NCBI RefSeq assembly: GCF_963675165.1
Contig: NC_087377.1
Location: 1,389,501 to 1,453,500 of the forward strand
DNA: 64,000 nucleotides
Direction of reading: 5' to 3'
Source of the DNA: Halichondria panicea
Taxonomy: Eukaryota; Porifera; Demospongiae; Suberitida; Halichondriidae
Part shown: positions 12,030 through 23,245 of the stretch, piece by piece
Numbering within the stretch: the first letter of the stretch is position 1
How the letters are laid out: each line of letters begins with the position of its first letter
Translations under genes and position numbers: made by a program
The notes under the pieces: generated by a model
What the model was told of the DNA's origin: nothing
Database searches by the model: none
What the model saw: the letters and a program-made list of their open reading frames with translations, nothing else

Positions 12030-13310
12030 TGACTACCACTTAACATGGTTCAGTAAACGTGATTCAAGGAAATTCTCCACTCATCCCCACATTCCACAGT
12101 CTTACACAGACAGACCACATTCACAAAATGCAAACCTTATTACAAAAAACATAAGTCAACCACTAGCTACAGTGTACACAGTGGGGACCACACATAAAGA
12201 GGAATTTCGCCCCTTTTAGCCTTGTTTCCCAGTAAACATAATCATTGCTCAGATCCTCCCCCTTTTCAGAGAGGTGTCACATTCCACCCCTTTCACAGTA
12301 CACAAAGCAATTTGGTTGAATGTCATTGAAAGGTCATAATTAGTGAAAGGTCACCTCCAATAGTACTGCCACATGTCCATCCATACATGCATGGATAAAT
12401 AATTACACCATACTGTAGTTTAAAATACAATGACAAATGAAACCTCTCAGCCCATGCCAACTCAGCTAGCATATGGTTGCTCAATATTGACCTCCCTCCA
12501 CCAAAGGTCTAATACATTGCTACAAGTCATCAACCATCTTTACCTGCACTTCCAGAGTTGAGCCAGCCTCCAGCTCATCAGTGTATGCATGGACTAACAC
12601 ACTAGAGCAATATCAGCAATCCCATCAAACTGCAGTCTGAAGGTGTACTCCATGCAGTGTATAGTTGCCCTCATGCAGGGGTAGGCTGTAGAGTGGTCCC
12701 AGCTGGCAGTCCATCCACCAATATCACATTGATACTGCCCTTGTCATGAGTACACCAGTACAGCCTCTGGACCATAGATGAGAGGAGGGAAGTTAGCTGT
12801 ATAGGTAAAGTTGACATGCAGTTAGCAATTGCAATAAGTATATACCCAAGTGGACTAAGTGGTGGTTTTAGAGGGCAGTACCTTGACCTTGTATAAGCCC
12901 TTATACCTGCACATACTCTTTCCTCAGATCAGGACATGAATTCTTGTGTACCATTGGGTACATTGCTAAACCTCACATGAACAATCTCCTACAACTGAGA
13001 TAAGCTAATTGCAAACCACATTAGTTATTATACACGTACTTGTATTATAGCCAGACAATAACACACATAATTATACGTATCTTCACAGCCCAACACTGCG
13101 TATACACTCTACGTATATGGAACAGATAACGAACATGCAAGCCTCTTATCAAGCTTTATATTTCTCACAAGTTATGATGCAGGATGATGCTGCCCACCCG
13201 GGGTACCTGTGTAGGGCTGAGGAATTGATGGACACAATAAAGACAATAGACTACCATCATGCACGCAGGTACACTACCACCCACTCCACTCATCACACAC
13301 CACCCACTAC
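12030..13310. other. intronic stretch of kinase A, no firm gene
   Basis: At 12130-12190 is a single copy of the 45-bp minisatellite unit found at 15312-17107, with similar left flank. On the minus strand around 12540-12780 are short coding-like pieces (RLYWCTHDKGSINVILVDG) in shifting frames. They could be a decayed extracellular-domain exon but cannot be assembled into a gene. Confidence 0.35.
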
Positions 13311-13314
13311 ATTA

Positions 13315-13590
13315 GGCCACTCCAAGTGACACTCTGGTTTCTGGTCCTGAAGTTTTTCTAATTGCATGCGGGCGGGCGGCTTTTCTCATTATGTCATTAT
13401 CAATTTCACCTTATGAACTCATTATTTTGCAAATGAATATCATTATATCACACCATTTTGTACTGCATGGACCATTCTGCGCATGCGTAGTAGAAATAAT
13501 AAGATAGAAATCCAATAATGAGATAGAAATCCAAGAATAAAATCTGATGCGGGCGGTGGACCAGAAACCAGAGTATCACTTGGAGTGGCC
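13315..13590. mobile_element. Harbinger-like MITE, 276 bp
   Basis: The termini GGCCACTCCAAGTGA and its near complement TCACTTGGAGTGGCC are flanked by TTA on both sides (13312-13314 and 13591-13593). The matching place in copy B (near 48650) reads CCATTAGTATGAG with no element, so that is the empty site. A TTA target duplication is typical of PIF/Harbinger elements. Confidence 0.85.
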
Positions 13591-13790
13591 TTAGTATGAG
13601 TACGCAATGGGGGACCATACATTACAACAAAGGGAGCTAGAGAGCTAGTCCATAGATAAAGTATCTGGGTCCACTCAATAAGACCTGACACTACTCACCC
13701 TAGCATTGTCCAGCTCCCTCTGCAGACTAGCCACCATATCCACCAACATTAATCAGGACTGCAATGCATGATCCTCCATTGTTCGCGCTC

Positions 13791-13840
13791 TAGCCTCGAG
13801 ACCAGCCGTTTGTTATAAGGAAAGGTTGGTCTCGAGGCTA
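13791..13840. mobile_element. 50-bp TAGCCTCGAG mini-MITE
   Basis: TAGCCTCGAGACCAGCC and GGTTGGTCTCGAGGCTA are inverted ends. The flanks TTCGCGCTC and CTCGCGCTC are an 8-9 bp target duplication. Same family as 23030-23245, 31889-31940 and 50909-50955. Confidence 0.85.
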
Positions 13841-14399
13841 CTCGCGCTCATGCCTGCCTTCTCTGATCTGAGGCTATGTGGTTAACAAGAAGCTGCAACT
13901 GAAGTGATCCCGTACCCAACAACAATGGTAAAGGGTCACTAAACTAGAAAGCTGAAATGAAATTTTGCCAAAAAAGTATAAAAATAGAAGGTGATGGTAT
14001 ATACATGTATGCACACACACACACAGAACACAGAGCATTATAATAGTCAGTACTTATAGTCAACACAGAGTCAGTTCTTTACTTGACATTCTTGCATGCT
14101 TCTTTACTTGACATCTTTATTCGTCCCTTTCAAGTAGCTCCAGTATCTGTATGAAAGCATGAGCACAGCACAATAAACTAGAGCCTTATAAGCAAAACAT
14201 TGCAATAAAACACTGTGTGCAATGAAAATAGGGATCAGATTTATGAATATTCCAGTAATAATCTGTTTAAAAACATGAGTGCATGATTTAGGAGCCCTCA
14301 GGGCTAGTAGAACCATCAAGTACTTAGAATGCTGTATACTATTATTGCATGGCACAACTGCATGACGAGCAAGTTCACAAAGTTAATAAGGTAACTCAC

Positions 14400-14738
14400 A
14401 TGTATCCTTGACACAGGCCTTGTGAATGCTGCGAACTGCCTCTCCGTCCTCAATCTCTGAGGCAATTTCCACTAATCGACCGTAAGTAGCTGTTGAATTC
14501 AATGGATTGAATTGGAGAATATTTTTACTCTTCCACTTCTTTAGAGCAGCGAGGAATTTCCCTGGAATACCAACAAATGTGTGATCGATAGCACCAATCT
14601 CAGCATCACTGAGGCCCAGCCTGTGCTTGTATCTGTCATAGCCAGCAATCTCGGTAGACAACTGGAGAAGAGCATCATCCCAGCACTCACTACTCAACTG
14701 AGCTGCAGTCGCTGTCACTATTGTCTTATGTGGTTGAA
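14400..14738 (-). CDS. death-domain exon
   Basis: The exon lies between a 3' splice site (CTGTACAG) and a GTGAGT donor. Translated in phase 1 it gives about 112 residues: a helix with CWDDALLQLSTEI, then YKHRLGLSDAEIGAIDHTF, a tryptophan helix LAALKKWKSKN, then ATYGRLVEIASEIED and AVRSIHKAC. This is the death-domain pattern (Trp in helix 1, LGLSxxEI, LxxW, ATxxxL, six-helix spacing). Death domains form homotypic signalling complexes in apoptosis and innate immunity. No further exons can be assigned with confidence. A possible last exon downstream reads ILELLERDE then stop near 14110-14145, but its phase does not match. It could belong to the kinase gene to its left; copy B shows no equivalent, so I keep it separate. 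Confidence 0.7.
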
Positions 14739-14739
14739 C

Positions 14740-15311
14740 TGTACAGATCAAAATACATTACATTATTTCCAATGACATGCAACGGCACGTAGTGGCAATA
14801 CTCTGAAATGTACACCAAATACTTTATCACTGTCACATGAGACCCCATACACAATACAACTGTCAAGGCTATAATTGAAGATTGCTTCAATTTAGATTGC
14901 TATACTTGTACAATAATGATGTCATGAATAATTATAGTGATCACATTAATTCCCAAGTTGTTCCCTTAATTAGCTTATTACCAATGCATATGATTTAATT
15001 AGATCTCACTTTTCATTGGCTAACTAGAGCTATGTGTACAGAGGACTTCTGCCAACCAACCTGAAATCCTCTGTACATGTATATGTAGAGAAGTACATTT
15101 GTATCCTCAAGCAAACTATAGTTTGGGCAGAATATTGGCAGTACATGGAATGCTGTGGTGAACCCATACAAATGTTATTATTGCTTTCACTTCATTTGAA
15201 ATGCAAACCTTAATTATTAAAGTCACCACTAGCTATTTGCATTGTCCTAATACAAATCTATTTTGTAGCTCTTTATCAAAATATGTGTTTAAATTAGCGA
15301 TAAGTCAACCA
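14740..15311. other. intergenic or intronic stretch, nothing recognised
   Basis: AT-rich, no coding exon seen. Bases 15195-15330 resemble 12120-12200, including the first unit of the adjacent minisatellite. Confidence 0.5.
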
Positions 15312-17107
15312 CTAGCTACAGTGCACACAGTGGGACCACACTATAGGGTCTGTACACTAGCTACAGTGCACACAGTGGGACCACACTATAGGCTCTGTAC
15401 ACTATAGCTACAGTGTACACAGTGGGACCACACTATAGGCTCTGTACACTAGCTACAGTGCACACAGTGAGACCACACTATAGGCTCTGTACACTAGTCT
15501 ACAGTGCACACAGTGGGACCACACTATAGGCTCTGTACACCAGCTACAGTGCACACAGTGGGACCACACTATAGGCTCTGTACACTAGCTACAGTGCACA
15601 CAGTGGGATCACACTATAGGCTCTGTACACTAGCTACAGTGCACACAGTGGGACCATACTATAGGCTCTGTACACTAGCTACAGTGCACACAGTGGGACC
15701 ACACTATAGGCTCTGTACACTAGCTACAGTGCACACAGTGGGACCACACTATAGGCTCTGTACACTAGCTACAGTGCACACAGTGGGACCACACTATATA
15801 GGCTCTGTACACTAGCTACAGTGCACACAGTGGGACCACACTATAGGCTCTGTATGTACTAGCTACAGTGTACACAGTGGGACCACACTATAGGCTCTAT
15901 ACACCAGCTACAGTGCACACAGTGGGACCATACTATAGGCTCCGTACACCAGCTACAGTGCACACAGTGGGACCACACTATAGGCTCCGTACACTAGCTA
16001 CAGTGCACACAGTGGGACCACACTATAGGCTCTGTACACTAGCTACAGTACACACAGTGGGACCACACTATAAGCTCTGTACACTAGCTACAGGGTACAC
16101 AGTGGGACCACACTATAGGCTCTGTACACTAGCTACAGTGCACACAGTGGGACCACACTACTATGGGCTCTGTACACTAGCTACAGTGCACACAGTGGGA
16201 CCACACTATAGGCTCTGTACACTAGCTACAGTGCACACAGTGGGACCACACTATAGGCTCTGTACACTAGCTACAGTGCACACAGTGGGACCACACTATA
16301 GGCTCTGTATGTACTAGCTACAGTGTACACAGTGGGACCACACTATAGGCTCTATACACCAGCTACAGTGCACACAGTGGGACCACACTATAGGCTCTGT
16401 ACACTAGCTACAGTGTACACAGTGGGACCACACTATAGGCTCTATACACCAGCTACAGTGCACACAGTGGGACCACACTATAGGCTCTGTACACTAGCTA
16501 CAGTGCACACAGTGGAACCACACTATAGGCTCTGTACACTAGCTACAGTGCACACAGTGGGACCACACTATAGGCTCTATACAGGGGCGGATCCAGGGGT
16601 GATTTTGAGGGGCTGAAGCCCCCCCCTTTTGAAAAAACTACCATGTGTTGTAGTCTGACTCTACAACAATTTTGCCACCAATTATGCATCTGTAGACTCA
16701 CTTGAAATCACTTGAGAGATGCTAGACAACAGCTACTAGGAGTATAAAGGATCTAGGGTAGCTAGCTGGACGTACCTAGCTAGCTAGCTATAGCTGTACG
16801 TACCTACTTACATCTGATCAGTGCAGTACAGTATCACCATAGTAAGTGCAGAGAGGTCAAAGTATTAATATAAAAGTTCAAAGGTCAAATCTTGCAAAAA
16901 AATCGCCTCCGGCGAGGCTGCCCTGGGCGGCTCCGCCACCCTAGTAAGGGGCTTTGCCCCTTTCTAGCTAGCCCCCCCCTTTTGTTTTTCCTGGATCCGC
17001 CCCTGCTATACACCAGCTACAGTGCACACAGTGGGACCACACTATAGGCTCTGTACACTAGCTACAGTGCACACAGTGGGACCACACTATAGGCTCTGTA
17101 CACTAGT
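15312..17107. repeat. 45-bp minisatellite, about 30 copies, interrupted by a MITE
   Basis: The unit is GCTACAGTGCACACAGTGGG followed by ACCACACTATAGGCTCTGTA and CACTA. The array runs to 16581, is broken by an element at 16582-17005 and continues for about two units. Because 45 is a multiple of three, long 15-residue-repeat reading frames appear. These are not evidence of a gene. Confidence 0.95.
16582..17005. mobile_element. MITE with CAGGGGCGGATCCAGG ends inserted in the 45-bp array
   Basis: The ends CAGGGGCGGATCCAGG and CCTGGATCCGCCCCTG are inverted. CTATA flanks both sides (16577-16581 and 17006-17010), and removing the element with one CTATA restores a normal array unit. The termini look hAT-like, but the duplication is 5 bp rather than the usual 8, so the superfamily is unsure. 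Confidence 0.85.
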
Positions 17108-17477
17108 CTACACACTGCATGTCAATTAGAGTAGCATTTCTGCAAACAAGGTGAAAATGGTTTTTAGTGGAACAGCTGTCTACCCCTGGGCCCATACACG
17201 CAGACATTCTACTTTCAAAGGACTATAGAATATTTGCATATACACAAATTGGAATTCCATGTAGTGGGACAAGACAACAGTCTGGCTAGGCTACCGATCA
17301 AAATTATCTCCGTAAAAATACAATTATTGGGGTCACAGATGTCACAGCTGAGTGGAGAGTGGAGTGGGAGGGCTAGCTGAATGAATATGAGGGATGATGG
17401 GATCATTGTGACAGGGCAATGGACCGCTACTAAACCCTAGTTATCAGTCAACAGCTGGAGCTTTATTTCCTACAATG

Positions 17478-17681
17478 CATAGCGGGAAATTTTTGCGGGT
17501 GCAATTTGGCTCCAGAACCCTCAGTAGAATTTTCGTGGGTTCTAATATTCGCGGGGTTCAATGCCAGGAAACCACACCCACCAATAGCTTTGCATGTGAA
17601 ATACCGGTGCATGGGAGTTTATCCCAGTTTTAAATGCTCTGCCCTCGAAAAACGACGAAAATTTCCCGCTATACGGTACTT
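17478..17681. mobile_element. MITE of the ACCGTATAGCGGGTAA family
   Basis: The left end GCATAGCGGGAAATTTTTGC and right end AAATTTCCCGCTATACGGTA form the inverted repeat. Confidence 0.65.
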
Positions 17682-18467
17682 GTTATCAATACCCCATTTT
17701 TAATAATACATGTGCAATGTATGCTAGCTGTGACAGGGCAATGGACCGCTACTAAACCCCAGTGATCAGTCAACAGCTGGAGCTTAATTAATAATAATTA
17801 TTATAATGAAGTTGATTGTTTCCCAGATGCTTGTTATCAATAATTATCCCGTCTTTGCTATATACAAAAGTACAGCTAGCATACATGTACATGTAGGTCC
17901 TAGGTGTGTTTTTTTACGTCAAAATCAGTACAGCTTAATTGCTTTTTTAGTATTTATTTGTATGCTAGCTGTACGTTTGGATCGACGTCAAATGATATTT
18001 CGGTCTCCCTTATTCCATTAAATAATGTGTGAAAAATTGATTAACTATTATAGTGTGGGAAGTAGGGAGGAGGCACAGTGTACAATAATAATGCTTTTCT
18101 AACTCCCTAAAAATTCTATTCACAAATTTTGAGACAGTTTGCTCAATATAATCTCAAAAGCCCAATGCTATGTCAACAGTTTATAACAAGAGAGCACAGT
18201 TAGCATACAAACAGCGTCAAATACAACAAATACAAGTTTTGCTGTTTCCATTAGAGGGAGTGTTAGCAAACGTGCTGTACAAAGTTCATTCTAATCTTCA
18301 CTGTCAGCTTTGAATCTGAGGCCTCAATTCACTTATTAGTTCTACTGCACGCTATAGCTGTACCTTAATTTGTAATTATTTCCCCCCACACACACACAGC
18401 ACACCCACACACACACCCACACACACACCCACACACCCCACACACACACACCCCACACAGCCTGTAC
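17682..18467. other. downstream flank of CFAP299, last exon not found
   Basis: The final CFAP299 exon (the family's C-terminal VVIFDH-type segment) should lie downstream of 18468 on the minus strand. I searched both phases by eye and did not find it. A CAGCTGGAGCTT-containing segment near 17735-17786 repeats one near 17410-17465. Confidence 0.4.
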
Positions 18468-20890
18468 CTTTGGGTCAACGTTAATAATCTTTCTGTCTCG
18501 TTTATTCTTAAACAGCAGACCTGAGGCATTGTCTGCAATCACCTGTGTGTGCGTGCGTGGGGGGTGTGTGTGTGCGAGTTCGAGTTATATCAAACAAATA
18601 CAAACAAAGTGTCCGTGTACAATAATCATGTCAACTAATTATGTACGACGAGACCAAAGGGAGCAACTGTATAATTGAGTAGTGCTATGGCGCCCTACAG
18701 ACTAGGAGGGCACTCACTAACTGTAGTGTTCCAAACACACGTTATAGGCTATCAAACTTCGCTGTGAAAACAAATTATGTTCTGAAAAAACACCCACTTT
18801 AATTATTAAAGCCCACGCTTTTTTTTATAACTTGTGCTCGTTGATATAAGGACACCATAATAATATTGTAGCAATACCAAACAGCTGCTAATAAAATAAT
18901 TAGCTTTTTGAAATTGGACGTTCCCAACACAAGTTATAGCCCTTCAAAGAAAAACTACGAAAACATGACGACATGTAATTAATACATATTTTGGCAACCA
19001 CCTCTTATTATATTCCCATGTATTTCAATATTTCTCACACGTACCTGATAATTAGGAGTGGAGTTGGACGAGGAGAAGTTAGTGTCCCAGTTATAGAAGC
19101 TCAAGTCACTGTGTCTAGGGAGCAGCTTCTTCCGTGACGAGAATATGGGGTCAAAATCATCCACCTACAATTATCATGTACATGTATAATACTGCATAGC
19201 AAGTTTTCGTATCAAACAAAAATTAAAACTAGGGAATTATTCTACTGCAAGAGATTCAATGCGTCACTATCCTGAGCTGTTGAGCTGTACTTAAAATACT
19301 AAATGGGAAGTTACGAAAATTACCCGCTATACGGCAGTTAGATCATTGGGGTGAGGTGTAATTTTATGTCATAAATACAGTACATGTTAGGACCTCGTTT
19401 ATTATTGGTAGTACCTTGAGTCGATGTGCGTAGTCAATGTATCCTGATATCTCCTGACCCTTGGCATTCCTGTCCCGAATAAATATAATTGACTGTGTGT
19501 GTGGGTGGAGGTGTGTGTGTGTGGAGGTGATGGTGGTGTGTGTGTGTGTGTGTGTGTGAGGGGGGATTGCTTATCATGTATTAAGAAGACTTACTGAAAT
19601 TTTCCCGTTTCTGTTAGTCTCTTCCCTCTGAGCCAGCCCCTCCTGGAACACTGATCCTTGCAGGTCCTTCCCAGCACTGCACAACACTCTGTACCATGGG
19701 GGGGGGGGGGACACTAGGTCAGCACAACACTCTGTACCATGGGGGGACACTAGGTCAGCACAACACTCTGTACCATGGGGGGGACACTAGGTCAGCACAA
19801 CACTCTGTACCATGGGGGGGACACTAGGTCAGCACAACACTCTGTACCATGGGGGGGACACTAGGTCAGCACAACACTCTGTACCATGGGGGGGACACTA
19901 GGTCAGCACAACACTCTGTACCATGGGGGGGGACACTAGGTCAGCACAACACTCTGTACCATGGGGGGGACACTAGGTCAGCACAACACTCTGTACCATG
20001 GGGGGGACACTAGGTCAGCACAACACTCTGTACCATGGGGGGGACACTAGGTCAGCACAACACTCTGTACCATGGGGGGGACACTAGGTCAGCACAACAC
20101 TCTGTACCATGGGGGGGACACTAGGTCAGCACAACACTCTGTACCATGGGGGGGACACTAGGTCAGCACAACACTCTGTACCATGGGGGGGGGGGGACAC
20201 TAGGTCAGCAGCGATAAATTAATCTGCTTGCAATCACATACTTACAATCAGTTCAGATTCTTTTGCAATCGCATATACAAACAAATCTTGTACAGTTTGT
20301 AGCTAAGAATCATTGCCAGTATACCTGAATTGTCCATAATAATTATTAGCAAAAGGGAGCGTTAATGTGACAAATACACACTCACCCCCACACACACCAC
20401 CCACACACCTCAGCTGGTCTCGACGTGCTAGCTTACTGGCTGCAGCCGCTTCTTTCCTGAGCTCAAAGTCTTCTCTCTTGAGCACTTCCCCTGATCCACG
20501 ATATCCTAGCTCTACTAGCTGACGTGCTAGTTCCTCGTCCTGTGTGTGTGTGTGTGTGTGGAGTGTGGTGTGTGAGTGTGGGTGGGTGGGTGTGTGTGTG
20601 TGTGTGTGAGGAGTGGAATGCAAACCACTAACTACGTAATACCGTAAAAATTACAAGCCACTGCAGATGTGTTTCTACTCGATATTTCATCTATAAGTGT
20701 GTGGGGGTTGGAGAACCGTCACCCCCCACAGTCAATCAACCCTACCCCCCACCTCGAGCTATAACCTCACCTCCAGGTAGAACAGATCAGTTGGTGTTAT
20801 TTGAGAGTCCAGGTTATCCTCATACGTGGCATACTCGGTGACTATAGTGTCTGCAGCGCTGTTACTAGCTTCCTCACCAGTAGCCGCCAT
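18468..20890 (-). CDS. CFAP299: cilia- and flagella-associated protein 299 (CFAP299/C4orf22 family)
   Basis: Six exons with good splice sites and matching phases: 20771-20890 (ATG), 20409-20539, 19595-19688, 19415-19492, 19045-19164 and 18468-18542. The protein begins [20 protein letters not shown] and continues [15 protein letters not shown], then [59 protein letters not shown] and [17 protein letters not shown]. These are the conserved blocks of CFAP299 in order, about 205 residues, without the last C-terminal segment (roughly 20-30 residues in the family), which I could not find. The family is tied to motile cilia and sperm flagella, with little known of its biochemistry. The start is the first ATG before the conserved [13 protein letters not shown] block. 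It is head-to-head with the SRCR gene, 111 bp between the two ATGs. Confidence 0.92.
19685..20206. repeat. G-rich minisatellite, 14 copies, each carrying the CFAP299 exon-3 splice acceptor
   Basis: The unit is CAGCACAACACTCTGTACCA, a run of 6-13 G, then ACACTAGGT (about 37 bp). On the minus strand each unit reads C-run, ATGGTACAG, AGTGTTGTGC, that is a pyrimidine tract, an AG acceptor and the first bases of exon 3. The true acceptor used by exon 3 (AG at 19689-19690) is the first copy. Confidence 0.9.
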
Positions 20891-21001
20891 CTTTATACAG
20901 TTCAGAAAGCTGGCGTTGTCATAGCAGTGGTTAGGTGTGTGTTTGTATCGGGTAAAGATCGGCAGATTAATAATTGCATTATTGACATCCACTATAATTC
21001 A
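20891..21001. promoter_or_regulatory. likely bidirectional promoter between CFAP299 and the SRCR gene
   Basis: Only 111 bp separate two divergent start codons, so any promoter of the two genes must overlap or reach into first exons. No TATA box or other site can be named with confidence. Confidence 0.45.
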
Positions 21002-22590
21002 ATGGCCACCCAGACCCAACAACTAGTACTGCTCCTGCTCTGTATCGTGGCTTCCCTGTTTAGCACAAGCACTGGTATATAATAATAAAAAGTGTTGTGT
21101 CTGATATTATTCTGCAGCTGTAATGCATTCAATTTACGTGTTTTATACTTTACTAATACGTGTTTTTTTGTACTGCAGGTAGCGATGACAACCATGTGTG
21201 GCTTCTCGGAGAGGACTCAGGTTACCATGACAACTACGATACTATCTACTCGTCATGTGACACAACTAGCATCGTAGCACTGACAAAGGTACGTCAGCTT
21301 GACTATTATATATAAATCACCCAAACCCTAACTTAAATTATTTTAAATATACTCTTTAATATTAAATTTTGATAGGTCTTTCAAAGAGCTACAAAATGCA
21401 TTCTTTAGAATTGTAATTGGGCAATCCTAACTCAAGTTATCGATCATCAAAGATCAAAGAAAAATATTATGTCTAGAAAATAATTGAGTATGAAAGAAAC
21501 CGTATGTATGACTAATTGTTCCCTTCATCTCAGGACAGGATTGATGTTGACTACTACACTGCTGTGGAACAGCTGAGAATGATTAGATTCAATTTTCCTC
21601 TAGCGGTTGATTTTGTGGTCACCCGAATGATTAACGAGGAACAACAGGACGAAGTGTTTGTGGCCGTGCATGAAGGTACGTGTGTGGGTGTGTGTGAGGT
21701 GTGGGTGTGTGAGGTGTGGAGTGTGGGTGTGTGAGGTGTGGAGTGTGAGTGTGTGTGTAGGTGGGTGTAAAAATTGACTAAAGTCATGTTCAAGCTTTAT
21801 TTAACACTGATGGGTCTCCTGTAATTTGAGAGTAGAGTTTTAATAATCAAAAGCCGTTCTCTAAATTTACTAACGGAACTGACGTTATTGCCGTTCAAAG
21901 ATGCATGCCTCTATAGTACACTGTGATCTCCCACAAGTGGAGCTGTGTGTGTGTGTAGTACTGTCCCTACAATGCTCACACTAATTATTGTTGACCTCCC
22001 TAAACACACACTATTAATCCACACACTCCACACTCCACACCACCCACACACACACAGGTTATATGAGCGTCAACAGATTTGGAAACTTCACGATCTTCCC
22101 CATCTCCATGGGCAAATCCTCCAGCCTCATCATGATCTCCAACCTTGCTTGTACCACTCCCGCCCACACCGCCCACACCACACACATACTCTGTGTCAAT
22201 GTAATCAAAGGAACGCAAAAAATATGCAAGGACGATATTCCACCTGGTTCCCATGGTTACTCGGACGTCTGCCCACGTTTGCAACTTGTTTATATAGTGA
22301 CATCGGATCAAAAGACGATTTTTAAATTCAACGTTAGCGATGATTGTCTTGTATTGATATCTAAGAAGTCTGGAAATGACTACGGTAGTGCCATGTGGTT
22401 TTCTTATAATAATGGTTCGACATTATTTCTGAGTAATGGACTGGCTTTGAATGCTGTTGATCTAGAGGCTGCTGGAACATTGGGTGGGGAAGATGTCGGC
22501 ACTGTACACTATAGCTCTGTGTCACAACTATACAGTCAGGCAAGCCAGCTAGGAGGATCTAGCAAACTATACTTACATGGCCTATCATAA
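21002..22590 (+). CDS. 5' part of the SRCR receptor gene: signal peptide and unknown ectodomain
   Basis: Exons 21002-21074, 21179-21288, 21534-21675 and 22058-22590 join in phase (1, 0, 1). The protein starts MATQTQQLVLLLLCIVASLF, a clear signal peptide, then HVWLLGEDSGYHDNYDTIY, EQLRMIRFNFPLAVDFVVTR and a roughly 175-residue stretch with scattered Cys and N-glycosylation sites (NFT, NVS, NGS). I do not recognise the domain. The frame ends at TAA 22588-22590, but coding-like sequence continues in the +1 frame from about 22568 (AYHNHTKWCHE, a stop at about 22613-22615, then SIPWSDLSSNG and PISLQYCQMDFAYALVTY) to a donor at 22776. That phase fits the next exon at 23291. So this may be one long receptor gene broken by a frameshift and a stop near 22570-22615, or a gene that ends here. 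The SRCR part (24527-28013) is in the same orientation. Confidence 0.6.
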
Positions 22591-22847
22591 CCATACGAAA
22601 TGGTGTCATGAATAAAGTATTCCGTGGTCGGATTTATCGAGTAATGGTACAGAGACTATTCCAAGCCCGAATGGCTACAGTATCGTCCGTCCAATCAGCT
22701 TGCAGTATTGTCAGATGGACTTTGCATATGCTTTAGTTACATACAAGAGGGAAAAGGACAATTTCCTTAGAACAGGTGTCGCTTATATTAAGTCTTATTT
22801 TTGAATTTTGCTGTTCATTAATTTTGCTATAATTATGTACGTATGTT

Positions 22848-22992
22848 ATTGCCCAGCCAGAGTGCAACATGCCATATTATGTTGCCGAGGGCATTATGTC
22901 ATCCCATAGATACTATGAATTACTGTAATTTATAGTATCTATGGTCATCCAGTGCAATATATGGCATGTTGCACGAGGGCGCCTGCAATAAC
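22848..22992. mobile_element. MITE/hairpin in the SRCR-gene intron
   Basis: TTATTGC...GTGCAACATGCCATAT at the left is mirrored by ATATGGCATGTTGCAC...GCAATAA. CCATAGATACTATGAAT/TATAGTATCTATGG forms the central hairpin. Confidence 0.65.
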
Positions 22993-23029
22993 CCCAATGA
23001 CGTTAAACTCGCAAATGGTTACTCTAGAA

Positions 23030-23245
23030 TAGCCTCGAGACCAGCCCTTCCTTATCTGAAAGAACGCCTGGTCAAGTTCCAATGTAGCACTTGTCCAGCT
23101 GAGTCAGCTTTTATAGCATCATAATGATATTCATGGGTAATACACCTTGGGCGGACCTTGTGCGGGCAATTACCGGTCCAACAAGTGCTACATTGGAAAT
23201 TGACCAGGCGTTCTTTCAGATAACAAACGGCTGGTCTCGAGGCTA
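23030..23245. mobile_element. 216-bp TAGCCTCGAG-family MITE with a perfect 9-bp duplication
   Basis: TAGCCTCGAGACCAGCC and GGCTGGTCTCGAGGCTA are inverted ends, with inner arms GTTCCAATGTAGCACTTG and CAAGTGCTACATTGGAAA. ACTCTAGAA occurs at both flanks (23021-23029, 23246-23254). Confidence 0.9.

Larger units (their letters stand above)
10814..13737 (-). pseudogene. NAK-family (AAK1/BIKE/GAK-like) kinase gene fragment, copy A
   Basis: Exons seen: 13699-13737 (MVASLQRELDNAR, then a GTGAGT donor), 11815-11951, 11414-11517 and 10814-10924 (stop TAA at 10814). The 11815 exon reads ALGVLLFKLCFMDTPFGDNP then YSIPEDSPYTQDP, matching the C-lobe of NAK kinases. The 11414 exon reads GCLLTSDPELRPSIWQV, the subdomain XI region with its conserved Arg. 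NAK kinases phosphorylate endocytic adaptors. The 11815 exon is broken: its frame meets TAA at 11823-11825. Its length (137) leaves two spare bases where the next exon needs one, and one base fewer near 11831 restores LHNLRG and the phase. No catalytic-loop exon was found in this copy, so it is called a pseudogene or assembly-damaged gene. The 13699 exon is attached only because copy B has the same order. Confidence 0.6.

Noticed and set aside
10814-14738. Death domain and kinase as one RIPK/IRAK-like gene
   Set aside because: The kinase exons are of NAK type, copy B has no death domain, and no phase-compatible link was found.
15504-16616. Long plus-strand frames of ATVHTVGPHYRLCTL repeats
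   Set aside because: The 45-bp minisatellite unit is divisible by three and lacks a stop in one frame. Start codons are arbitrary and no splice or signal context exists.
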